A stretch of DNA of 12,631 bases from Halomonas sp. (lineage in GTDB: Bacteria > Pseudomonadota > Gammaproteobacteria > Pseudomonadales > Oleiphilaceae). This document shows positions 1 to 6,465 of this stretch, piece by piece. The stretch lies in assembly GCA_007135745.1 (NCBI GenBank), contig SLIH01000460.1, positions 1 through 12,631 on the forward strand, given 5' to 3'. Position numbers and translations under genes: made by a program. The stretch's first letter is position 1, and each line of letters starts with the position of its first letter. The notes beneath the pieces are model-generated. The model was not told the DNA's origin. It worked only from the letters and a program-made list of their open reading frames with translations, and did no database searches.

Positions 1-1
1 G

Positions 2-211
2 GATGCCCACAAGAAAGTACCCTTCATGGCCCTGGCGACTCAGGGGATCCCCCGACAGGCGAAGATCACCGCTTCCGAGTTGCAGAAGCAGGACCGCAAG
101 AACGCTCCGGCGGAACTTATGACCGTGGACTTCGAAGGCGAAGAAGTGCAGATTCCCAATCTTGAGGTTCTGGAAGGGCTCGCTCTGAAAGCGTCGAAAA
201 GGAAACGCTGA
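2..211 (+). CDS. 3' end of an unidentified protein (5' truncated)
   Basis: The frame is open from the left edge to a TGA at 209-211, so this is most likely the C-terminal 69 residues of a longer protein. A separate small gene starting at the ATG at 26 is possible but has no clear ribosome binding site. The visible part is mixed charged and hydrophobic, has a short acidic stretch (DFEGEE), and ends in a very basic tail (KASKRKR), as in some nucleic-acid-binding proteins. I do not recognise the family. In Pseudomonas znuA usually lies beside zur, but this tail does not look like the end of ZnuA. It runs in the same direction as zur, 68 bases away, so some read-through into zur is possible. That it is coding is fairly likely; its function is unknown. 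Confidence 0.5.
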   Translation, partial: DAHKKVPFMALATQGIPRQAKITASELQKQDRKNAPAELMTVDFEGEEVQIPNLEVLEGLALKASKRKR

Positions 212-264
212 TAAGGCTCCCCGGGGGTACGCAAACTCGGGGCTGGCCCACCCCTCCCTCGAAC

Positions 265-277
265 GTTATACTATAAC
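265..277. promoter_or_regulatory. Zur operator (Zur box) overlapping the zur promoter
   Basis: GTTATA-C-TATAAC is a perfect 13-base palindrome matching the core of the gammaproteobacterial Zur box. It ends two bases before the zur ATG at 280. The left half contains a -10-like hexamer, TATACT (267-272, 5/6 matches to TATAAT), which would place the transcription start at or next to the A of the zur start codon. A good -35 hexamer is not seen. With zinc bound, Zur on this site would block zur-znuC-znuB transcription, giving autoregulation. The match is seen; the regulation follows from the known family. Confidence 0.88.
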
Positions 278-279
278 CC

Positions 280-771
280 ATGTCCAGACCTCTGCCCTAC
301 CGCCCACATAACCACGACGCCTGCGTTCGCGATGCCATGGAAGAAGCGCACGCACTCTGCACCCAGGCCGGAGCACGCATGACGCGTCTGCGTGAACAGG
401 TTCTGTCGCTCATATGGCAGTCCCACCGCCCACTGGGTGCCTACGATATCCTCGACAGCCTCAATGCCGATGGGCGCAAGGCGGCACCTCCCACCGTTTA
501 CCGGACTCTGGATTTTCTCCAGCGGATGGGACTGGTGCACCGAATCGCATCGCTCAACGCCTTTGTTGGCTGTACACAGCCCAGCCATCACCACAGCGGC
601 TGTTTTCTTATCTGTGAAACCTGCCACAACGTACTGGAACTGCCCTCCTCCAGTATCCGCAATGCGATTGAAGGAGAAGCGCGGAAGCAGGGGTTCGCAC
701 CCCGTGAAACCGTTGTGGAAGTGACCGGCCTGTGCCCGGCGTGTAAGGATGACGGGCCAACCAATGAGTGA
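280..771 (+). CDS. zur: Zur, zinc uptake regulator (Fur family)
   Basis: This 163-aa Fur-family repressor senses cytosolic zinc and represses high-affinity zinc uptake. The N-terminal winged helix covers about residues 25-90, with a recognition region PPTVYRTLDFL typical of Zur. The C-terminal dimerisation domain carries the structural zinc site C112-x2-C115 and C152-x2-C155, plus a His-rich stretch (PSHHHSG) that probably belongs to the sensory site. The N-terminus has HNHDAC, resembling pseudomonad Zur, which supports the ATG at 280 over the downstream ATG at 337. There is no room for a ribosome binding site before 280, because the Zur box ends at 277. The message may therefore be leaderless, or the start may lie downstream. 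The end overlaps znuC, so the two are translationally coupled. Function is secure; the exact start is less so. Confidence 0.94.
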   Translation: MSRPLPYRPHNHDACVRDAMEEAHALCTQAGARMTRLREQVLSLIWQSHRPLGAYDILDSLNADGRKAAPPTVYRTLDFLQRMGLVHRIASLNAFVGCTQPSHHHSGCFLICETCHNVLELPSSSIRNAIEGEARKQGFAPRETVVEVTGLCPACKDDGPTNE

Positions 772-1528
772 ACCACTGGTCGAGCTGAATCAGGTCGGAA
801 TCAGCTTCGCCGGGCGTCAGGTGCTTGAAGGGGTTTCCCTGGCGCTGAAACCACGCGACATGGTGACCGTCATTGGCCCCAATGGCTCGGGCAAAACCAC
901 ACTTATCCGTCTGATTCTTGGTATCGAGAAACCCTCGGTCGGACATATAAGCAGGCAACCCGGATGCCGCATTGGTTACGTGCCCCAACGGATGGTGCTG
1001 CAACCCACAATGCCGCTGACCGTTGAACGTTTCCTGCGACTCAGCGGTGCCGCGCGGTCCGAGATTCACGGCGCACTGGAACGCACAGCCATCGTCAAAC
1101 TCCAGAAGGCGTCTGTGCATCACCTTTCCGGAGGCGAGTTCCAGCGGGTACTGCTTGCCAGAGCCCTTTTACGCAGACCCCAGCTTCTGGTGCTGGATGA
1201 ACCCGCCCAGGGACTGGACGTCAATGGCCAGGCGGCGCTCTATGATCTTATTCGAGGCATTCGGGATGAACTCGGCTGTGCCGTGCTCAGTGTCTCCCAT
1301 GATCTCCATCTGGTGATGGCCTCAACCGATACCGTCATCTGCCTGAACGGCCACATCTGCTGCCGTGGTGAACCCGAACAGATCTCGCGGGAACCGGCCT
1401 TTGCCGAACTCTTTGGTGACGAACTGGCCCGCAGTCTGGCGGTCTATCATCACCACCATCATCACAGTCACGACCTGCACGGCAACGTGGCCAGCCCCGG
1501 GCACCATCATCTGCCGGAAGATAGCTGA
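764..1528 (+). CDS. znuC: ZnuC, ATPase of the zinc ABC importer
   Basis: This is the ATP-binding subunit of the ZnuABC high-affinity zinc importer; it powers uptake through ZnuB on the cytoplasmic face. At 254 aa it matches the family. Walker A is GPNGSGKT from residue 38, the ABC signature LSGGE is at 121-125, and Walker B ends at D145-E146. The C-terminus is His-rich, with six consecutive His (229-234), further His at 236 and 239, and HHH near 247-249. E. coli ZnuC has a comparable tail, so this is a family trait that may bind or buffer zinc. The start at 764 overlaps zur by 8 bases and begins just ahead of the conserved VELNQV strand. An upstream in-frame ATG at 749 sits directly against the AAGG and is a possible alternative giving five more residues. 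Confidence 0.95.
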   Translation: MSEPLVELNQVGISFAGRQVLEGVSLALKPRDMVTVIGPNGSGKTTLIRLILGIEKPSVGHISRQPGCRIGYVPQRMVLQPTMPLTVERFLRLSGAARSEIHGALERTAIVKLQKASVHHLSGGEFQRVLLARALLRRPQLLVLDEPAQGLDVNGQAALYDLIRGIRDELGCAVLSVSHDLHLVMASTDTVICLNGHICCRGEPEQISREPAFAELFGDELARSLAVYHHHHHHSHDLHGNVASPGHHHLPEDS

Positions 1529-2331
1529 TGCTGACACTGCTGGACGATTTCTTCTGGCGCGCAATGATCGGAGGCCTGTGCGTAGCCATAGTGGCCGGGC
1601 CTCTGGGCTGTTTTGTGGTCTGGCGCCGAATGGCCTATTTTGGCGACACCCTGGCCCATTCCGCACTTCTGGGCGTGGCGCTCGGCACACTTCTGCATCT
1701 TAACCTGAACCTGAGTATTGCCCTGGTGTGTGTTGGGCTGGCCCTGGCCCTGGTTGCGCTTTCGCGCCAGCAAACCCTGGCCAGTGATACCCTGCTCGGC
1801 ATCCTCTCACACAGCGCACTGGCCATTGGCCTTATCACCCTTGGCTTCATGAGCGATGCGCGCCTGGACCTGAGCGCCTATCTCTTTGGGGATCTTCTCG
1901 CCGTCGGACGCAACGACCTGCTCTGGATGAGCGCCGGCGGCATCGCCGTGCTGGGGCTTATTGCGACCCTCTGGCGAGGCCTCCTCATGGCCACCATCCA
2001 CGAGGAACTCGCCCAGGCGGAGGGAATCAACACCGGACGCCATCGCCTGGCACTGATGCTGATGCTCTCACTTGTCATCGCCTCAGCCATGAAGGTGGTC
2101 GGCGTGCTGTTGATTACCGCACTGCTGATCATTCCCGCCGCCGCTGCCCGGCCCCTTGCCTCCACACCGGAACGCATGGTCATGTTCTCGGGGCTGCTCG
2201 GGGCTGTCTCCGTGGCGGGCGGTTTATCACTTTCCTGGTGGACCGACAGTGCCGCTGGCCCTTCCGTGGTCGTCACCGCTTTTGTCTTGTTCCTTCTGAT
2301 ATGGATGTGGCGCGGACACAAAGCCTGGTGA
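1528..2331 (+). CDS. znuB: ZnuB, membrane permease of the zinc ABC importer
   Basis: This 267-aa integral membrane protein of the ABC-3 family forms the zinc-conducting channel of ZnuABC and docks ZnuC. It is almost entirely hydrophobic, with about eight membrane segments: one near residues 9-32, two between about 40 and 80, and others around 85-105, 128-150, 172-200, 220-235 and 245-263. The DTLAHSALLGVALG segment is characteristic of metal ABC-3 permeases. The stop of znuC and the start of znuB share one base (TGATG), so translation is coupled. The periplasmic binding protein ZnuA is not encoded in this window and must lie elsewhere. No clear terminator follows; the next gene starts 74 bases downstream. 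Confidence 0.95.
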   Translation: MLTLLDDFFWRAMIGGLCVAIVAGPLGCFVVWRRMAYFGDTLAHSALLGVALGTLLHLNLNLSIALVCVGLALALVALSRQQTLASDTLLGILSHSALAIGLITLGFMSDARLDLSAYLFGDLLAVGRNDLLWMSAGGIAVLGLIATLWRGLLMATIHEELAQAEGINTGRHRLALMLMLSLVIASAMKVVGVLLITALLIIPAAAARPLASTPERMVMFSGLLGAVSVAGGLSLSWWTDSAAGPSVVVTAFVLFLLIWMWRGHKAW

Positions 2332-2345
2332 ATCCGTGCTGCGAC

Positions 2346-2374
2346 TTGGTGTCACCCCCTCGGTAGGCTAAAGT
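2346..2374 (+). promoter_or_regulatory. Weak candidate promoter for the PAS sensor gene
   Basis: TTGGTG (2346-2351) and TAAAGT (2369-2374) are spaced by 17 bases, 31 bases ahead of the chosen start at 2406. They match the housekeeping consensus at only 3/6 and 4/6 positions, so this is a weak candidate. The gene might instead be read through from znuB. Confidence 0.25.
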
Positions 2375-2405
2375 GTTTAAGGACAGGATCCGGGAGGGAT
2401 GCTTG

Positions 2406-3707
2406 ATGGATCGGGACACAACCACGGGTTGGATTAAGCTGCTTTGGCTGCCGTTGGTGGTTTTTCTGGGCGGGCTGCTGATCACCGCACTGCTCTGGAT
2501 TGAAACCCGGGAAGCATTGCAAGGCCAGGCCGAGCAAACGCTGGAACGGATTCACCATCTGCAGGCACAGCGCCTGCAACAGGGGATAAACACCTTCGAA
2601 GGCAACCTGGAGCAGCTGGCGAACCAGTTGCCGGCGGAAAATCCCGAAGCGCTGCTCGGGACAATACGGGATCCAATGCCCGGGTGGCAGGCCCTGGCTG
2701 TGCTCGACAACGACACCCGAGTACAGTGGCAGTACAGTATCCAGGACGAGCTCTGGGCGGAGGGGACTCGATTCGATGCCGCAGCACACTGGCGCGGCAC
2801 CCTTGAACGTGCCCGAAACCAGGGTGCGGTAGCCACTTCTCCGCGCTTTGAACACCCCACCCGACCCGGCGATCAATTACAGGCACTGGTCTGGCCCCTT
2901 CCCGGAAATAACGGCGAGGCCGGTTATCTGATTGCCAGTTTTTCGCCCGTTCAGTTTATCCAGGCCTTTCTCGGTCCTGTGGAGGGGCACAGTGAACATA
3001 CCGCCATCGTTGATCTCGACCAGCACGATCACCGGCCCATCTTCCAGAGCCAGCCGGATCAGGGGCTCGGCACCAGCAGGGAATCCGAACTGGGACTGGG
3101 GGATCGACGCTGGCTCATGCGCAGCCAGATCACACCGGAAATGGCGGGGCATAACAGCGGCCTGATTCAGGGGCTTCCCCTCGGAGGTGCTGCACTGAGT
3201 ATCGCCCTGGCGTTGCTGCTGGGTCAGATGCGCCATCGTCAGGCGCAGCTGCAGAAAACCACGGAACAGCTTCAGAAGGAATGGGACCGAGACCGGCGCG
3301 CCCTCGACAACAAGCATCTTGAGAAGGAAGTGCTCAGTCGTGCCCTTTCGGACAGCGAGCAGCGCACACGGGACTTTGTTGAACTCGGCGAAGCCATTGG
3401 CTTTGAGCTCGATGACCAGGCAACCATAGGCTATGTGTCACCCCAGGCCTACCAGCTTCTCGGCCGCCCCCCCACGGAGGTCGCCGGTATGGCGCTGGCG
3501 CAGCTGCTCCCGGAACCGGAGCGCGCTCGCCTGCGCGATGCCCTGCGTGATTGTCGCCGTGAAGCCACGGCCGTTCTGCTCGACACACAGATGCACCGCA
3601 TCAGTGGACAGGATCTCCCCGTACGGCTGCGCATGATCACCATCACCGATGCACTGTCCCATTGCCAGGGGTATCGTGTTGTGGCCTGGCCGCGCGCCTC
3701 CCATTGA
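2406..3707 (+). CDS. Membrane-anchored sensor protein ending in a PAS domain
   Basis: This 433-aa protein is built like the input half of a sensor kinase or diguanylate cyclase. A membrane helix at about 10-31 is followed by a roughly 220-residue extracytoplasmic region that starts with a helical stretch rich in Gln and Glu, as in double-Cache or CHASE-like sensors. A second membrane helix lies at about 253-274, then a charged coiled coil (about 275-325), and finally a PAS-like domain (about 320-430, with a YVSPQAYQLLGR core). The protein stops there: no histidine kinase, GGDEF, EAL or methyl-accepting domain is present, and the 73 bases that follow hold no leftover of one. The start at 2406 has a GGGAGG site 8 bases upstream; a GTG at 2373 in the same frame lacks this. 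Ligand and partner are unknown. Confidence 0.75.
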   Translation: MDRDTTTGWIKLLWLPLVVFLGGLLITALLWIETREALQGQAEQTLERIHHLQAQRLQQGINTFEGNLEQLANQLPAENPEALLGTIRDPMPGWQALAVLDNDTRVQWQYSIQDELWAEGTRFDAAAHWRGTLERARNQGAVATSPRFEHPTRPGDQLQALVWPLPGNNGEAGYLIASFSPVQFIQAFLGPVEGHSEHTAIVDLDQHDHRPIFQSQPDQGLGTSRESELGLGDRRWLMRSQITPEMAGHNSGLIQGLPLGGAALSIALALLLGQMRHRQAQLQKTTEQLQKEWDRDRRALDNKHLEKEVLSRALSDSEQRTRDFVELGEAIGFELDDQATIGYVSPQAYQLLGRPPTEVAGMALAQLLPEPERARLRDALRDCRREATAVLLDTQMHRISGQDLPVRLRMITITDALSHCQGYRVVAWPRASH

Positions 3708-3730
3708 TTCCCGGGAATTCATCGCCATCT
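3703..3730 (+). promoter_or_regulatory. Possible heat-shock (RpoH) promoter for cbpA
   Basis: CGCCATCT (3723-3730) matches 7 of 8 positions of the RpoH -10 consensus CCCCATNT. ATTGAT (3703-3708) lies 14 bases upstream and matches CTTGAA at 4 of 6. The spacing is right for RpoH. The -35 half overlaps the stop codon of the sensor gene. E. coli cbpA is known as an RpoS-dependent gene, so heat-shock control here is only a suggestion. Confidence 0.3.
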
Positions 3731-3780
3731 AGATAAACGGAAACAGCATTTTCTGCTCTGACTGGATTGAAGGTAAGGTG

Positions 3781-4728
3781 ATGGAATTCAAGGACTACTA
3801 CGACATTCTCGGGGTCAACGAAGACGCCTCGAAGTCCGAAATCAAATCAGCGTATCGACGCCTGGCCAGGAAATACCATCCCGACGTCAGCGACGACGAA
3901 GACGCTGAAGACCGCTTCAAGGAAGTCAGTGAAGCCTATGAGGTTCTGAAGGACGACGAGAAACGTGCCGAATATGACCAGTTGCGCCGCTATGGCAGCA
4001 GTGGGGGTGGCTTCGAACCACCGCCCGGCTGGGAATCCTCGGCCGGATTCTCGGGGGGCGGCTTCACCGGCGCCGACAGCCGCGATTTCAGTGATTTTTT
4101 TGAGTCCGTCTTCGGTGGCATGGGGGGCGGTTTCCGCCAGCAGCGCGGCCAGGGCTTTGCCATGCGTGGCGAGGATATGCATCACCCGCTGTCGCTGTTT
4201 CTGGAGGAGGCCTATCACGGATGCGAGAAGGCCATCACGCTGACCAAACCGGAACCCGGACCCGATGGCCAGATCCAGCGCCGTCAGCGCAACCTGAAGG
4301 TCAAGGTCCCGGCAGGGGTCCGCGATGGGCAAAACATTCGCCTCAAGGGCCAGGGCGGCCCCGGCATGGGCGGCGGGCCCGCCGGCGATCTTTATCTGGA
4401 GGTCCGGATTGCGCCCCACCCCCATTTCAGGCTGGAAGGCAGCGATCTCTATCTCACCCTACCCGTCACCCCATGGGAAGCTGCTCTGGGGGCCAGCGTC
4501 CAGGTGCCCACCATGGATGGCCGGGCCAGCATGAAAATTCAGCCTGGCGCTCGGGAAGGGCAGAAAATGCGCCTTCGAGGCAAAGGCATGCCTGGCAAAC
4601 AGCGAGGGGATCTGTACGTCGTATTGCAAATTACCATGCCGCCCAAGCAGACTGAAAAGAGCCGGGAGCTGTTCCGGGCTCTGGCAGATGAGGTTCCGTT
4701 CAACCCTCGTGAGCATCTGGGAGTGTGA
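3781..4728 (+). CDS. cbpA: CbpA, DnaJ-like co-chaperone / curved DNA-binding protein
   Basis: This J-domain protein of 315 aa stimulates DnaK ATPase and, in E. coli, also binds curved DNA in the nucleoid in stationary phase. The J domain covers residues 1-70 with the diagnostic HPD triad at 33-35. A Gly/Phe-rich linker (about 75-130, including GGFTG and GGMGGGF) and two beta-rich substrate-binding domains (about 135-300, with KVPAGVRDGQ) follow. There are no CxxCxGxG zinc-finger repeats, which separates it from DnaJ. The ATG at 3781 follows a GAAGG site (3769-3773) at good spacing; a GTG immediately before it is not needed. cbpM follows 3 bases after the stop, so the two are one transcription unit, as in enterics and pseudomonads. 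Confidence 0.93.
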   Translation: MEFKDYYDILGVNEDASKSEIKSAYRRLARKYHPDVSDDEDAEDRFKEVSEAYEVLKDDEKRAEYDQLRRYGSSGGGFEPPPGWESSAGFSGGGFTGADSRDFSDFFESVFGGMGGGFRQQRGQGFAMRGEDMHHPLSLFLEEAYHGCEKAITLTKPEPGPDGQIQRRQRNLKVKVPAGVRDGQNIRLKGQGGPGMGGGPAGDLYLEVRIAPHPHFRLEGSDLYLTLPVTPWEAALGASVQVPTMDGRASMKIQPGAREGQKMRLRGKGMPGKQRGDLYVVLQITMPPKQTEKSRELFRALADEVPFNPREHLGV

Positions 4729-4731
4729 CCC

Positions 4732-5064
4732 ATGGGTAAAGAAACCCATTCCGCGGAAATGATGGACGAATTCATGCGGCTGACCCTGCGGGATCTGTGC
4801 TTTGACTGCCACATCAGCGCGGAATACGTCATTGAACTGGTCGAGTTCGGCATTCTCAGACCACGCCGGGGACGGGCCCCCAGTGAATGGGTCTTTGCCG
4901 GCAGCGATCTGGTCAGAATCAAGAAGGCGGAACGCCTGCGCCGGGATCTGGATGTCAATCTGCCCGGCGTGGCGCTGTCACTGGATCTGCTTGAGGAAGT
5001 CCGCGAGCTGCGTCGTGCGGTGGAGCAGCTACGCCGCGAGCAGGCACAGCGGGAATCACCCTGA
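4732..5064 (+). CDS. cbpM: CbpM, modulator of CbpA
   Basis: This 110-aa partner protein binds the J domain of CbpA and inhibits both its co-chaperone and DNA-binding activities in E. coli. It has a MerR-like helix-turn-helix fold: a stretch LRDLCFDCHISAEYVIELV, a turn into FGILRPRRG, and a C-terminal leucine-rich helix (about 80-105, LLEEVRELRRAVEQLRRE) suited to coiled-coil packing. Length is close to E. coli CbpM. It starts 3 bases after the cbpA stop. The position beside cbpA decides the call, because other MerR-like proteins look similar. Confidence 0.88.
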   Translation: MGKETHSAEMMDEFMRLTLRDLCFDCHISAEYVIELVEFGILRPRRGRAPSEWVFAGSDLVRIKKAERLRRDLDVNLPGVALSLDLLEEVRELRRAVEQLRREQAQRESP

Positions 5065-5080
5065 ACGCGGCACCCTCTGC

Positions 5081-5323
5081 TCAATCAGACTGCTTATGGC
5101 TGCCGTCACACAGCGGTGGATTCTTCGTCTGCTTGCAACCACAGAAAAAAAGCTCCTTGCTTTCCTCGGGCGTATAGGCCAACGGCGTAATACCGGTCCC
5201 CTTGTGCGAACCATCGCAAAAGGGTTGGCTGGCACTGCGTCCACAGGCACACCACATGACTTTCCTGCCGGCTTCCACCGCTGTTTTATAAGGAGATTTC
5301 TGTGCCACCACGGGTTCCGTCAT
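5081..5323 (-). CDS. Small protein with two CDGSH iron-sulfur motifs
   Basis: This 80-aa protein carries two complete CDGSH signatures. The first has ligands C25, C27, C36 and H40; the second has C61, C63, C72 and H76. Each 3-Cys-1-His set should hold one redox-active, acid-labile [2Fe-2S] cluster. Such tandem-motif, soluble, single-chain proteins resemble the mitochondrial CISD3/MiNT type rather than the membrane-anchored single-motif mitoNEET. No membrane segment is present. The start has an AGGAG site 7-8 bases upstream on the minus strand. It is the last gene of the minus-strand operon, 35 bases after the patatin stop, and ends 16 bases from the end of convergent cbpM. Biochemical role and partner are unknown; electron transfer or cluster transfer is inferred from the family. 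Confidence 0.92.
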   Translation of the reverse strand: MTEPVVAQKSPYKTAVEAGRKVMWCACGRSASQPFCDGSHKGTGITPLAYTPEESKELFFCGCKQTKNPPLCDGSHKQSD

Positions 5324-5358
5324 TGTCTGCTCTCCTGATCACATCGTTGGTTTCTGAA

Positions 5359-6459
5359 TCAACCGCGCAGTTCCGACAGCGGCCGGACTTCATCCACAAA
5401 GCGCTCCCTGTCCACCTGCTCCAGGAAATACTCACCCAGACGGCGGCTCTCCTGCATGGCACGATGCCAATGACGCTCGCGGGTTTCGTCATCACCACTG
5501 TAACGGACAAAATCCTTACGGTCAGGTAACTGACCATCCGGCAGCTCGGCCAGATATTCGTGCGAAGGCGCCACCAGCAGCAGGTCGGCAAGCCGCTCGG
5601 GGTCTCCCCCGCGCCAGGGCAGCAGTTTGTCGAACCAGCCAGGCACAATGCGTTCGCGGAAATGAGGGAAAAGCACAATGCCGTCCGTCTGGTAAGGCAG
5701 ATCCAGGTGATAATCGGTCAGCCCACCGTCCCGGAATGCCCGCCCCGGGACCCCCGGAATTTCATTCACGGCCTCCATCACCGTCGGAATGGAACCGGAT
5801 GCCAGCAGGGTGGCGCGCAGATTTTCAGGGGTCAGCATTGCATAGCGTGTGGGCAGATCCTCTCTGTCACCCAGCGGTGGAGTGTCGCGCGGATCATGGA
5901 CGATAATCCGCTCAAAGCCATTGGCGACAAACCGCCGGTTGACTGTATTGGCCGCAATCACCCCGGCCAGCCCCAGAGCCAGTGCCGGATGGGTATCGGC
6001 CTGCAGGGAACGCCAGCGGCTCGCATTCACCACCACATTGAGACGGAACTGTGACTGGGTCAGGACATGCTCATCCTGATCCTGCAACAGATCGGACAGC
6101 ATGGCTTCGCATTTGCGGCTGACCTCGGCCATGCTGATTCCCTTGGGAAAACGCTGCTGCGTATAGAGTTCCGAGAGGCGCCGGATGCCAGCCACCGGAT
6201 CCGGCAGACAGAGACTGGCCGAGCGCCAGCTGCCGATAGAAGCGCCAATCAGGTGCCGCTCTCGGGGGGCCCGAGGCAACCAGTCTCCGAAAAGCGCCTC
6301 GTCCAGTCCCACCAGCCCCAATGCCTTGGGCCCACCGGCCGCACCGGCGATAACGCTGACATCCTCCGGCCTCAGGCCATGTTCTCGGAGCCGGGCCAAC
6401 GCGCGCTCTCCGGCATAGAATCTCAGCGGTGGGGACTGATCCTTTAATGGCATCGCCAT
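5359..6459 (-). CDS. Patatin-like phospholipase / acyl hydrolase
   Basis: This 366-aa protein has the patatin catalytic layout: a glycine-rich oxyanion element GAAGGPKAL (39-47), the nucleophile elbow G-A-S74-I-G, and the catalytic Asp in the D244-G-G motif. Together these make a Ser-Asp dyad that would hydrolyse acyl esters of phospholipids or neutral lipids. There is no signal peptide or clear membrane helix, so action in the cytoplasm or at the inner membrane surface is likely; it does not look like a secreted ExoU-type toxin. The start at 6459 lies 6 bases after the stop of the upstream hydrolase, with GGAG about 9 bases ahead, and a second Met lies two codons in. The tight spacing implies co-expression and a joint pathway. 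The substrate cannot be read from the sequence. Confidence 0.88.
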   Translation of the reverse strand: MAMPLKDQSPPLRFYAGERALARLREHGLRPEDVSVIAGAAGGPKALGLVGLDEALFGDWLPRAPRERHLIGASIGSWRSASLCLPDPVAGIRRLSELYTQQRFPKGISMAEVSRKCEAMLSDLLQDQDEHVLTQSQFRLNVVVNASRWRSLQADTHPALALGLAGVIAANTVNRRFVANGFERIIVHDPRDTPPLGDREDLPTRYAMLTPENLRATLLASGSIPTVMEAVNEIPGVPGRAFRDGGLTDYHLDLPYQTDGIVLFPHFRERIVPGWFDKLLPWRGGDPERLADLLLVAPSHEYLAELPDGQLPDRKDFVRYSGDDETRERHWHRAMQESRRLGEYFLEQVDRERFVDEVRPLSELRG

Positions 6460-6465
6460 GTTTGA

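Noticed and set aside
1448..1465. Six-His run as an artificial tag
   Set aside because: It lies inside native ZnuC sequence, uses mixed CAT/CAC codons, and natural ZnuC proteins have His-rich tails.
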